64,000 bases of DNA, taken from the NCBI RefSeq assembly GCF_030362935.1, contig NZ_JAUCDY010000004.1, positions 62,001 to 126,000 of the forward strand, written 5' to 3'. The notes beneath the pieces are model-generated. The model did not search any database, had not been told where the DNA came from, and saw only the letters and a list, made by a program, of their open reading frames with translations. Origin of the DNA: Thiopseudomonas acetoxidans. GTDB lineage: Bacteria; Pseudomonadota; Gammaproteobacteria; Pseudomonadales; Pseudomonadaceae. Position numbers and translations under genes: made by a program. Shown in pieces: positions 36,014 through 43,963 of the stretch; the first letter of the stretch is position 1; each line of letters begins with the position of its first letter.

Positions 36014-36840
36014 AGCAAATAATTCATATTGCTCGTAAAGAATTTAGTGATGGCTTGCGTAACCGCTGGATGTTGGCGATTAGTCTGTTATTTGCGGTGT
36101 TGGCTGTCGGTATTGCTTGGTTTGGTGCCGCTGCTTCAGGGCAGGTGGGCTTTACCTCTATCCCAGCAACCATTGCCAGTTTGGCAAGCTTGGCCACGTT
36201 TTTAATGCCACTAATTGCTTTGTTATTAGCCTATGACGCCATTGTCGGCGAGGAAGAAGGCGGTACATTGATGTTGCTGCTGACCTATCCGTTGACTCGC
36301 CGCGAACTGTTGCTCGGGAAGTTTGTTGGTCATGGGTGTATTTTAGGTATGGCCACTTTAATAGGTTTTGGTAGTGCGGCTGTGGCGATTGCATTGTTGG
36401 TACAGGATGTCTCCTACAGCACGCTACTGTTTGCATTTAGTCGCTTTATTTTCTCATCAACTTTACTTGGCTTAGTATTCTTAGCCTTTGCCTATGTACT
36501 GAGCAGCCAAGCAAAGGAAAAAACTACCGCGGCAGGGTTAGCGCTGGGTATTTGGTTTTTGTTTGTACTGGTATTTGACTTGGCTTTATTAGCCTTGCTG
36601 GTGGTGACTGAAGGACGAATTAATCCCGAATTACTGCCATGGTTGTTGTTGCTTAACCCTACCGATATTTACCGTTTGATTAATCTGGGTGGTTTTGAAG
36701 CTGGCGGTCAGGGGCTTGGAGTTATGGCATTGGCTAGTGACTTGCCGGTTGGTCAGTTAGCGTTGTGGTTATGTTTGGTGGTTTGGGCTGGCGTAGTACT
36801 GGGTTTAGCACATTGGCGCTTGACTAAGCGAGCGGCTTAA
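36010..36840 (+). CDS. nosY: NosY, ABC transporter permease
   Basis: 276 residues, six membrane helices in an ABC-2 arrangement. The first cytoplasmic stretch (HIARKEFSDGLRNRWML) and YDAIVGEEEGGTLMLLLTYP, TRRELLLGKF are NosY landmarks. It pairs with NosF. It overlaps nosF by four bases and is followed 22 bases later by nosL. Confidence 0.94.
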   Translation: MKQIIHIARKEFSDGLRNRWMLAISLLFAVLAVGIAWFGAAASGQVGFTSIPATIASLASLATFLMPLIALLLAYDAIVGEEEGGTLMLLLTYPLTRRELLLGKFVGHGCILGMATLIGFGSAAVAIALLVQDVSYSTLLFAFSRFIFSSTLLGLVFLAFAYVLSSQAKEKTTAAGLALGIWFLFVLVFDLALLALLVVTEGRINPELLPWLLLLNPTDIYRLINLGGFEAGGQGLGVMALASDLPVGQLALWLCLVVWAGVVLGLAHWRLTKRAA

Positions 36841-36862
36841 AATAATTAAAGGAGTTGTACCC

Positions 36863-37507
36863 ATGAAAGAAACAATAAAAAAAGCATTAGGTTTTGGCGC
36901 AGTACTTTTCACAGCGCTGTGGTTAACTGCTTGTACAGAAGAAAATAAACCACAAGTGAGCACTGATCCGGTCGCCTTTCATGCGGGCGATGAGTGCCAT
37001 GTATGCGGTATGTTGATTACCGAATGGCCGGGCGCAAAAGGTCAGTCAATCAATAAGCAAAATGGCGAAACACATAAATTTTGCTCTACTGTGGATATGT
37101 TTAGCTGGTGGTTGCAGCCAGAAAACAAAACCCTGCAAGCGCAGATTTATGTGCATGATATGGCTAAAACACATTGGGATACGCCAGAAGATGAGCACTT
37201 AATCGATGCACGCAAAGCTTGGTATGTTGTGGGTTCTGACATGCTTGGCGCTATGGGACCCTCGTTAGTGTCCTACAGCGATAAAGCAGCGGCTGAAAAG
37301 CTGGCGCATGATCGTGGTGGACGTGTAATAAGTTTTGAGCAAATTGATTTGGCGGTACTGAAAGAAATCGCTCAAGCGGGCCATGAGCACGCGGCTGAAC
37401 ACGGTGACAAAATGCAGATGATGCATGGCCAAGAAGATGCAGGACATGAGCATGAATCCATGGAACATGAGGGCGATGTAATCGAACATGATGAGCTTGC
37501 GCACTAA
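36863..37507 (+). CDS. nosL: NosL copper chaperone lipoprotein with His/Met-rich tail
   Basis: 214 residues. The lipobox LTAC puts the lipid on Cys24. The metal-binding CHVCGM is at residues 45-50 and the NosL core ends near 170. NosL delivers Cu(I) to the NosDFY-NosZ system in the periplasm. Residues 174-214 form a tail with nine histidines and four methionines plus many acidic residues, a likely extra copper reservoir. AGGAG precedes the ATG. Last recognisable nos gene; no nosX/apbE or tatE follows. Confidence 0.93.
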   Translation: MKETIKKALGFGAVLFTALWLTACTEENKPQVSTDPVAFHAGDECHVCGMLITEWPGAKGQSINKQNGETHKFCSTVDMFSWWLQPENKTLQAQIYVHDMAKTHWDTPEDEHLIDARKAWYVVGSDMLGAMGPSLVSYSDKAAAEKLAHDRGGRVISFEQIDLAVLKEIAQAGHEHAAEHGDKMQMMHGQEDAGHEHESMEHEGDVIEHDELAH

Positions 37508-37836
37508 GTAGACGTCCGGCAATTTTATAGCCAGCTGGCGCGCAGGCTCAGCTTCTGTGGGAGCGCAACTCTTGCGCGAAGGATTCTCCAGTACCGCCTG
37601 AGCTGGTTGTATAGTCCACCTCGCACAGAAGCTACGCTTCAATAGGAGACTGGCTTAAAACTTGGCTCAGTGTTGGCGGCAAGGAAGTTGCTTGTAAACC
37701 TGTAGAAACCCACCTAACACATAGCCGCAACCTGCTATAACTCATCACACATCCACATATCACACCAGCGCTATGGTCGAGCCGCCATGGAATCTGCTAT
37801 GGTTTCACGGTTTTTAATTGCATACGAGTGGGCGAC
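37508..37836. other. nosL-rsmE spacer with REP-like element
   Basis: No gene is seen. The left half (37541-37640) holds a REP-like palindromic cluster listed separately. The right half is plain and should contain the rsmE promoter. A few short reading frames have no ribosome site. Confidence 0.5.
37550..37633. repeat. REP-like palindromic element
   Basis: The inner hairpin is GCGCAA-CTC-TTGCGC (37563-37577), set in TGTGGGAGCGCAACTCTTGC, which resembles the Pseudomonas REP head TGTGGGAGCGGGC. Outer arms AGCTTCTGTG (37550-37559) and CACAGAAGCT (37624-37633) are perfect inverted repeats. It stands after nosL and may stabilise mRNA or stop supercoiling spread. It is probably one copy of a dispersed family. 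Confidence 0.65.
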
Positions 37837-38556
37837 ATGGGGTATCAGCGTTTCTATGTGGCGCAGCCACTTAGTTTGGGCGAGCACGAACTGCCAGAGC
37901 AAACTGCACATTATATGGCCAGAGTATTACGTTTGGATGTTGGCGCTCGGATACAGGTTTTTGATGGCAGTGGCGATGAGTTTTTAGCCAAGCTAACACG
38001 GGTGGGTAAAAAATCTGTAACTGTGCAACTCACTGAAAAAATAGCGGGTTTAGCAGAATCACCCTTAAAGGTGCACCTGGGCCAAGGGCTCTCCAAGGGT
38101 GAGCGCATGGATTGGGCAATTCAAAAGGCAACCGAGCTAGGTGTCACACACATCACGCCATTGTTCACCGAGCACTGTGAAGTGCGTTTAAATAAAGAAC
38201 GTGCAGAAAAAAGACTCGAGCATTGGCGGCAAGTTGCTATTAGTGCGTGCGAACAGTGTGGTCGTAGCCAAATCCCTATTATTCATCCAATCGAAAAGCT
38301 TGCCACTTGGGCAGATCAGCTCAACGCTGACTTAAAACTGGTGTTGCACCCGCAGGCTCAGCCTTTTGCCCAATACGCCGCACCTCAAACGCTGGCGCTA
38401 TTAATAGGGCCTGAAGGTGGTTTAAGTGCGGGTGAGGTTGAACAGGTATTAACTCAAGGTTTTCAGGCGGTTAGCCTAGGACCAAGAGTATTAAGAACAG
38501 AAACAGCACCCATAGCTGCAATGGCAGTAGCGCAGCATTTGTGGGGTGATTTTTGA
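37837..38556 (+). CDS. rsmE: 16S rRNA (uracil-1498-N3)-methyltransferase
   Basis: 239 residues from ATG 37837; GTG 37828 is also in frame. It is a SPOUT-fold knot enzyme that methylates U1498 of 16S rRNA. The N-terminal PUA-like part opens MGYQRFYVAQPL. The cofactor knot is seen as LLIGPEGGLSAGEVE and SLGPRVLRTETAPIAAM. GLSKGERMDWAIQKATELGV is a family hallmark. Confidence 0.92.
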   Translation: MGYQRFYVAQPLSLGEHELPEQTAHYMARVLRLDVGARIQVFDGSGDEFLAKLTRVGKKSVTVQLTEKIAGLAESPLKVHLGQGLSKGERMDWAIQKATELGVTHITPLFTEHCEVRLNKERAEKRLEHWRQVAISACEQCGRSQIPIIHPIEKLATWADQLNADLKLVLHPQAQPFAQYAAPQTLALLIGPEGGLSAGEVEQVLTQGFQAVSLGPRVLRTETAPIAAMAVAQHLWGDF

Positions 38557-38602
38557 GCAGAGTGCTCGTTAATGAATCGATAGAGCCGCAGAGTTGGAAG
38601 CT

Positions 38603-38710
38603 ATGACTAGAGATGTGAACGAATCAAATAAACGACCGCTATTTAGCACCCACTACAAGGTTTTTGCTGTGGTAGTGCTATTAAGTATTGTGACCGCCTT
38701 TTTTTTGTGA
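38603..38710 (+). CDS. Candidate 35-residue membrane protein
   Basis: Begins with ATG 38603 preceded by GTTGGAAG. The first 18 residues are polar (MTRDVNESNKRPLFSTHYK region) and the last 16 are one hydrophobic helix (VFAVVVLLSIVTAFF), then TGA. The pattern is that of a small single-span membrane peptide, topology with N-terminus inside. I know no family for it. It follows rsmE by 46 bases and could share its mRNA. Confidence 0.5.
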   Translation: MTRDVNESNKRPLFSTHYKVFAVVVLLSIVTAFFL

Positions 38711-38901
38711 GTTAGTTCGCAAAAAAATGACAGTATCGTTTTTGGTAACGGTTTGCCTTAGTTAAGTGTGTAAGCTATACGCGACTAACTAATGCATTAG
38801 CAAGGCCGTTAAAGACCATGTGCTGTTCAGGGCGCTTTGTTTAGGCCGGCGCTGAGGTAGATTTTGGAAAAATTAACACATTAATTTAATAGGGAACCCT
38901 C

Positions 38902-39300
38902 ATGTATCTGAATAAAGTAAAGCACTTTTTTGTACTGGCCATTGCTGTATTTATGTTTGCTTGTTCTTCGGGCTCAGGTCCAGAGAAAGTGGCTGAGAAG
39001 TATGTTAGCGCCATGATCAACGGCGATATTGAAACCTTTATGGCTGTGGTTCATTTAACTGAAGAAGAAAAACAGCAGTTCAATATGATGAAGGGCAAAA
39101 TGAGCGAAATGCTTAAAGCCGCATCCGCTGCAGCTGAGTTGGCTGGTGGTGTTAAATCCATTAAGTCCACCACTACCAAATACAGCAGTGATAAGAAAAT
39201 GGCCTCTGTTGCGGTTAAGTTGGAATTTAAAAACGGCACGAGCGAAGAAGAAAGCGTTAACCTGATCAGCACTAAGGATGGTTGGAAAGTTAAGCTGTAA
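38902..39300 (+). CDS. DUF4878-like lipoprotein
   Basis: 132 residues. The lipobox MFAC gives a lipidated Cys21. The rest has the look of DUF4878/NTF2-like lumazine-fold proteins: EKVAEKYVSAMINGDIETFM, then a strand-rich end ISTKDGWKVKL. Function unknown; outer-membrane lipoprotein probable. The following gene starts on the last base of its stop codon, so their translation may be coupled. Confidence 0.75.
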   Translation: MYLNKVKHFFVLAIAVFMFACSSGSGPEKVAEKYVSAMINGDIETFMAVVHLTEEEKQQFNMMKGKMSEMLKAASAAAELAGGVKSIKSTTTKYSSDKKMASVAVKLEFKNGTSEEESVNLISTKDGWKVKL

Positions 39301-39938
39301 TGCATTGTTTGCCGAATAATAAAAAAGCCATCTGGGTAAGACATAGATGGCTTTTTTTATGTTTTCTTTTACTTAGCTGGCTGCTGTTAAACGGCTTAGC
39401 CGTTGCTCGTGATAACGCTGACTCGACTGGCATAACAGATACGCCGGCGCTTGCTGTGGGTGACTGGGTCTTTCGGCAAGGAACCTCGTTGGAAAGCTAT
39501 TTGATTGCCAGCTTTGGTGCAGGTGATTTTTCCCATATCGGCATGGTGGTTGAGGTTGAGCCAGAAATACAAATACTCCATGCAACCACCGATGATCTAC
39601 AAGCGCTCAGCAATCAAGTATTACTCTCTACTTGGCAGCAGTTTACCGATGTGAAATTAGCCAAGCGTGTTGCTGTAGCGCGGCCACAGTTTTTAAGCGC
39701 TGAGCAGCGTCAAAATATAAGCCGCAGTCTCTTGGCTGAGCTGGGCAAGCCGTTTGTGCTAGCTGCGCGTGATAAGCAGCATCTGTATTGCAGCACGATT
39801 TTGGCGGATGCGATAAAAAATGAATACCCAGCCTTTAACATCAACTGGAGTTGGCTTGAGCAGCCCCTGTTAAGAGGAGAGTATTTACACCCGGAAGCCT
39901 TTGCGGCGCACCATGAATTGGACTGGGTACTGCCTTAA
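39300..39938 (+). CDS. YiiX/YebB-like NlpC/P60-family (permuted papain) protein
   Basis: 212 residues. A signal peptide (WLFLCFLLLSWLLLNGLAVA) starts after a basic stretch. The papain-like core has the His in GDFSHIGMVVE and the Cys in HLYCSTILADAI, the order of circularly permuted NlpC/P60 enzymes. It could be a periplasmic amidase or lipid esterase. The ATG overlaps the previous stop as TAATG. A 13-bp terminator-like hairpin (39321-39358) lies inside codons 8 to 20, so expression may depend on read-through or on translation. Confidence 0.72.
   Translation: MHCLPNNKKAIWVRHRWLFLCFLLLSWLLLNGLAVARDNADSTGITDTPALAVGDWVFRQGTSLESYLIASFGAGDFSHIGMVVEVEPEIQILHATTDDLQALSNQVLLSTWQQFTDVKLAKRVAVARPQFLSAEQRQNISRSLLAELGKPFVLAARDKQHLYCSTILADAIKNEYPAFNINWSWLEQPLLRGEYLHPEAFAAHHELDWVLP
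39321..39358 (+). terminator. Intrinsic terminator inside a coding start
   Basis: AAAAAAGCCATCT (39321-39333) pairs perfectly with AGATGGCTTTTTT (39345-39357) around an 11-base loop and is followed by another T. It is an excellent intrinsic terminator for the lipoprotein gene, yet it overlaps the signal-peptide codons of the next gene. Confidence 0.75.
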
Positions 39939-39947
39939 ATTTATCGG

Positions 39948-40919
39948 CTACTGTTGCTCGGGCTCAGCGGGAAACAAGTGTTCAGTGAGTTTTACATACC
40001 AAGCTGCAGATTGCACCTGGATAATATAGGCCAAGGCAATCAATAGCGCTGCTTGAGCACCGGCCTCGCCAAAGGCTGTCATGGACAATGCTAAAGCAAT
40101 CGACAGGTTACGCATTACCGTGCCGTAAACCAAAGCAATGCCATTGCCGCGCGAAAGTGATTTGCGCGCCACAAAGGTACTCACCGCATAGTTAATGGCA
40201 TACAACAAGACCAGCGGCACAATGATGTATACCACCAAACTGGGCGACTTAATAAGCTCAGGACCTTTAAGCGCCATGGCTACGAATACAATCCCGAGGA
40301 CGCCAATGCTGGAGAGGATTGGGAAGTTAGGTGCTAGGTGCTTTTGAAAGTTTTCTTGGCCATAACGGCGTAACAGAACCGCACGCGTCAGTTGACCAGC
40401 AAACAAAGGAATGGCAATAAAGAATAGAATTTGTTGGAACACCAGCATCAGTTTAACGGGCAACTGAGCACCCAATAAAAGGTGCACATAAAAAGGCGTG
40501 AGCAATGAGCCGAGGAATAAACCGACCAAGGTGAGCTTGATCGCGGCCGGTACGTTACCTTTGGCAAAACCTGTCCAGGAAATCGTCATACCGCTAGTGG
40601 GTAATAGTGAGGTTAGTAGCAGACCTAGCGCCAGCTCGGGCTTATCAGAAAAAAATAAACGGCCTAGGATAAAAGCGACAAAAGGGATAAATAAAAAATT
40701 AATCACCAGCGCCCAAAACTGCACGCTGCCATGGCCAGACTCAAGCAGTTGCTTGGGTTTGATATTGACCATCATCGGGTAAACCATCAGCAAGGTGAGT
40801 GGTGTGATCAGCACGCTGAGGTTTGCGCTCGGCAGCCAAAAACCGGCAACCAGACCCAGCAATAAAAACAGCGGAATACTTAAGCTAAGATTTTGGCTTA
40901 ACCAGCGAGCGACCTTCAT
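39948..40919 (-). CDS. ACR3/bile acid:sodium symporter-like transporter
   Basis: 323 residues, ten hydrophobic helices. LLTSLLPTSGMTISWTGFAKGNVPAA and YGTVMRNLSIALALSMTAFG are typical of SBF/ACR3-type secondary carriers. The arsenite exporter Acr3 has a conserved cysteine not seen in the matching helix here, so an arsenite role is not supported. No ars genes are near. Converges on the YiiX-like gene. Confidence 0.8.
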   Translation of the reverse strand: MKVARWLSQNLSLSIPLFLLLGLVAGFWLPSANLSVLITPLTLLMVYPMMVNIKPKQLLESGHGSVQFWALVINFLFIPFVAFILGRLFFSDKPELALGLLLTSLLPTSGMTISWTGFAKGNVPAAIKLTLVGLFLGSLLTPFYVHLLLGAQLPVKLMLVFQQILFFIAIPLFAGQLTRAVLLRRYGQENFQKHLAPNFPILSSIGVLGIVFVAMALKGPELIKSPSLVVYIIVPLVLLYAINYAVSTFVARKSLSRGNGIALVYGTVMRNLSIALALSMTAFGEAGAQAALLIALAYIIQVQSAAWYVKLTEHLFPAEPEQQ

Positions 40920-41130
40920 ACCAGGGTACCTTTTTAAAGCGAATGAATAGCTAGAGTATACAAATTAGCATATTAATTTGTCGGCTAAATTGCTTTTCTT
41001 CTCTGAGCTGACAAATATTCCCCGCGGTTGAACCTGCTATACTAGGCCCTCCAGCCCCAGCGTGATCTCTTGTCGCACTAAATTACTGGGCTACTGACTT
41101 CAATTTAATCAGCTCCCCAAGAGATACCTC

Positions 41131-42063
41131 GTGCTAGCTCCACTGACCAAAATACTCACTACTGTACTGCCGATACTGCTTTATTTGTTAGCAGGCTACC
41201 TATTGGGCAAACGACTGAGCAAGCCTGTAATTGGCTCGTTAGTCAAAGCGATCACGCCCGTGGTTTGGGTGATTTTGTTTGTGATTGGCATGGAGTCGGG
41301 TGAGGCTTTTAGCAGTTTTGCTTCTGGGATTAGCGTTTTAAAACAAGCCGCCATCTATGCGTTTACCATCAGTGTAGTGGTTTTTTTGTTGCTTTTGCCC
41401 TTCAATCAAAAAAACCAAACTGAAACAGAGGATACCAGCGCTTGGCTAGCACTCTGGTATCCGGTTAAAGAGTGCCTGATTGCTTTTAGCTTGGTATTGC
41501 TAGGTGCTTTTTTCTACCGTTTACACTGGCATGAGCATGCCGTAGGCGAGGTTTTATTTAACATTTCCTACTGGCTGTATGTGTTGTTGTTTTTCATCGG
41601 CTTAGATTTGGCTCAGGTGGCGATTAACCGCTCTTGGCTTGCACCGCGTGTCTTAGTGATTCCTGCCGTGGTGATGCTTGGTTCGATGCTGGCAGGCGTT
41701 TTGTTAAGCTGGATGACGGGTGAGCGCTTAATGGTTTCATTGGCGCTCAGCACGGGTTTTGGCTGGTTTAGCTTATCAGGCGCTTTGGCTGGACAGCATC
41801 TAGGCGAAGCTTACGGCAGTATTGCGCTGCTGAACGATCTGATGCGTGAGTTAATTGGTCTGACGGCCGTATTTATTTTGGGGCGTAATTATTCCAACAG
41901 CAGCATAGGGGTCTGTGGCGCAACGGCTATGGATACTACCCTGCCCTTTGTGCGTAAGGCGTGCAACTACGAGTATGTACCCACAGCTATTATTAGCGGT
42001 TTAATCCTGACCGTGGCAGCGCCATTTTTTATGCTGTTTTTTCTGAGTTTTGTTACTGTTTAA
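41131..42063 (+). CDS. lysO: LysO-family (YbjE) amino-acid exporter
   Basis: 310 residues, eight or more membrane helices. The two halves and GFGWFSLSGAL, LGEAYGSIALLNDLMRELIG, CGATAMDTTLPFVRKAC are the conserved core of LysO (YbjE), which exports L-lysine in E. coli. The start is GTG 41131 with GAGAT upstream; a -10-like TATACT lies at 41038-41043. Its end overlaps the yceI-like gene by 11 bases, tail to tail. Confidence 0.88.
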   Translation: MLAPLTKILTTVLPILLYLLAGYLLGKRLSKPVIGSLVKAITPVVWVILFVIGMESGEAFSSFASGISVLKQAAIYAFTISVVVFLLLLPFNQKNQTETEDTSAWLALWYPVKECLIAFSLVLLGAFFYRLHWHEHAVGEVLFNISYWLYVLLFFIGLDLAQVAINRSWLAPRVLVIPAVVMLGSMLAGVLLSWMTGERLMVSLALSTGFGWFSLSGALAGQHLGEAYGSIALLNDLMRELIGLTAVFILGRNYSNSSIGVCGATAMDTTLPFVRKACNYEYVPTAIISGLILTVAAPFFMLFFLSFVTV

Positions 42064-42622
42064 CGGCCTCAACTTGGATGCTGAGCTTAACTTCTTTAGG
42101 TATACCTAACTCAACTAAATAATCCATGCCCCACTGGCTGCGGTCGATAACTGCTTCAAAATCACCACCACAGACTGTTGCACCGTCAAACATAGGGCTT
42201 TGATAACAGTTAAATTGTGTGGCCGTCAGAGTAACTGGATGACTTACGCCTAGCAGGCTGAGATCGCCCGTCACTTGCTGTGGCATGCCATCGACATAGT
42301 TCCACTCAGTGCTGGCGAATGTCATGGTGGGGAACTGCTCAACATTAAATAGATCGGCATTTTTTAGGTGTTCATTGAACTGCTGGTTACCTGTATTAAC
42401 GCTCGCTACTGGAATAATAACTTTGAGCTGACCTGTTCCGCGTTGCGGGTCTACGGTGATGTCACCGGTGAGATTATAAAAGCCACCGTGGTTGGTGCTG
42501 GTACCAAAGTGGCCAATAGCAAAGCGTGCATTGGAGTGGTCTGGGTCTAGTTTGTAGGTATCAGCATAGGCAGCTGTAGATGAGATTATTGCTAAGAGCA
42601 CAGGGGTGAGTATATTTTTCAT
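42053..42622 (-). CDS. YceI-family periplasmic lipid-binding protein
   Basis: 189 residues. A signal peptide cleaves near AAYADT. The rest is a lipocalin-like YceI barrel: KLDPDHSNARFAIGHFG, the ADLFNVEQFPTMTFAST strand, and the C-terminal WGMDYLVELGIPKEVKL. YceI proteins bind polyprenyl chains, quinone-like lipids, or act in alkaline stress. TGGAG precedes ATG 42622; the frame is open to 42655. Confidence 0.88.
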   Translation of the reverse strand: MKNILTPVLLAIISSTAAYADTYKLDPDHSNARFAIGHFGTSTNHGGFYNLTGDITVDPQRGTGQLKVIIPVASVNTGNQQFNEHLKNADLFNVEQFPTMTFASTEWNYVDGMPQQVTGDLSLLGVSHPVTLTATQFNCYQSPMFDGATVCGGDFEAVIDRSQWGMDYLVELGIPKEVKLSIQVEAVKQ

Positions 42623-42736
42623 TTTTTTACTCCACAGGAAATTATTAGTAGGCAAGCTTTATTGCTGCATGAACAAGCTTAAGACAGATAGTTTGCATAG
42701 TAGTGTCATGTTTGTATTAATTATTGAGGTAAGAGT

Positions 42737-43957
42737 ATGTCTGGTTATCAAGTATTAAGCAGTCACCAGGGTGTGCCTATTAAGCTTTGGACGCAGGGCG
42801 TGCCGGTACAAGCAGAAGCTAAGCAGCAATTGCTCAATACCGCACAAATGCCGTTTATTTTTAGTCATTTGGCGGTGATGCCGGATGTACATTTGGGTAA
42901 AGGCTCAACCATCGGCAGTGTCATTCCCACGCAGAAGGCTATTATTCCAGCTGCCGTTGGCGTTGATTTGGGTTGCGGCATGATGGCGGTGCGTACTTCA
43001 TTAATGGCAGAGGATTTGCCGGATAATCTGGCATCGATTCGTCGTGCTATCGAAAAGGCAGTGCCGCACGGGCGCAGCTTTGGTCGCGGTAAAAGAGACG
43101 TGGGTGCTTGGCATGAGCCGCCAAAGTCGGTGGATCAGGCATGGGCTAAGTTGCTACCCGGTTTTAAAAAAATTACCGCTAAGCACCCGCGCTTGGAAAA
43201 AACCAATAACCGCCTGCACTTAGGCACTTTAGGCACAGGCAACCATTTTGTAGAGCTGTGTTTGGATGAAACCAATCAAGTTTGGGTTATGTTGCATAGC
43301 GGCTCACGCGGTGTGGGCAATGCCATAGGCACAAGTTTTATTGAGTTGGCTAAGCAGGATATGCAGCGTCAACAAATGAATTTGCCCGATGAGGACTTGG
43401 CTTACTTGCAAGAAGGTAGTGCGTTCTTTGCCGACTACGTAGAAGCGGTCGATTGGGCGCAACACTATGCCAGAGTTAACCGTGAACTGATGATGGACCA
43501 CACCTTGGCTGCCTTGGCACAAGAAATAGACACGCCCTTTACCAGCGTACAAGAAGCGATTAACTGCCATCATAACTATGTGCAACAAGAGCAGCATTTT
43601 GGACAACAGCTGTGGATAACCCGTAAAGGTGCTGTGTCTGCTCGACGCGGTCAATTAGGAATTATTCCAGGTTCTATGGGGGCGAAAAGTTTTATTGTCC
43701 GAGGCTTGGGGAATCAGCAAAGCTTTAACTCTTGCAGTCATGGTGCTGGCAGAGTGATGAGTCGTAACCAAGCCAAGCGCACTTTTACGGTAAAGGATCA
43801 CCAACAGGCTACGGCTCATGTAGAATGTCGCAAGGATGCCGGTGTGCTAGATGAAACGCCTATGGCTTATAAAGATATCGATGCGGTTATGGCAGCACAG
43901 CAAGATTTAGTGGAAATTGTGCATACCCTGCGCCAGGTAGTTTGTGTAAAAGGTTAA
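42737..43957 (+). CDS. rtcB: RtcB family RNA ligase
   Basis: 406 residues. RtcB joins 2',3'-cyclic phosphate and 5'-OH RNA ends with GTP and Mn. The metal-site cysteine is in VGVDLGCGM. The catalytic His is in CSHGAGRVMSR, where the guanylate is attached. Metal histidines occur in GTGNHFVEL and LHSGSRGVGN. No RtcA cyclase, RtcR activator or Ro/Y-RNA is seen beside it, so it is not part of the classical sigma-54 rtc operon here. Confidence 0.92.
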   Translation: MSGYQVLSSHQGVPIKLWTQGVPVQAEAKQQLLNTAQMPFIFSHLAVMPDVHLGKGSTIGSVIPTQKAIIPAAVGVDLGCGMMAVRTSLMAEDLPDNLASIRRAIEKAVPHGRSFGRGKRDVGAWHEPPKSVDQAWAKLLPGFKKITAKHPRLEKTNNRLHLGTLGTGNHFVELCLDETNQVWVMLHSGSRGVGNAIGTSFIELAKQDMQRQQMNLPDEDLAYLQEGSAFFADYVEAVDWAQHYARVNRELMMDHTLAALAQEIDTPFTSVQEAINCHHNYVQQEQHFGQQLWITRKGAVSARRGQLGIIPGSMGAKSFIVRGLGNQQSFNSCSHGAGRVMSRNQAKRTFTVKDHQQATAHVECRKDAGVLDETPMAYKDIDAVMAAQQDLVEIVHTLRQVVCVKG

Positions 43958-43963
43958 TGCGTT

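Noticed and set aside
39948..40919. Arsenite efflux gene acr3
   Set aside because: SBF/ACR3 family, but the conserved transport cysteine is not seen and no ars genes are near.
41038..41130. Lysine riboswitch upstream of lysO
   Set aside because: Leader of under 100 bases is too short for an L-box and shows no such core.
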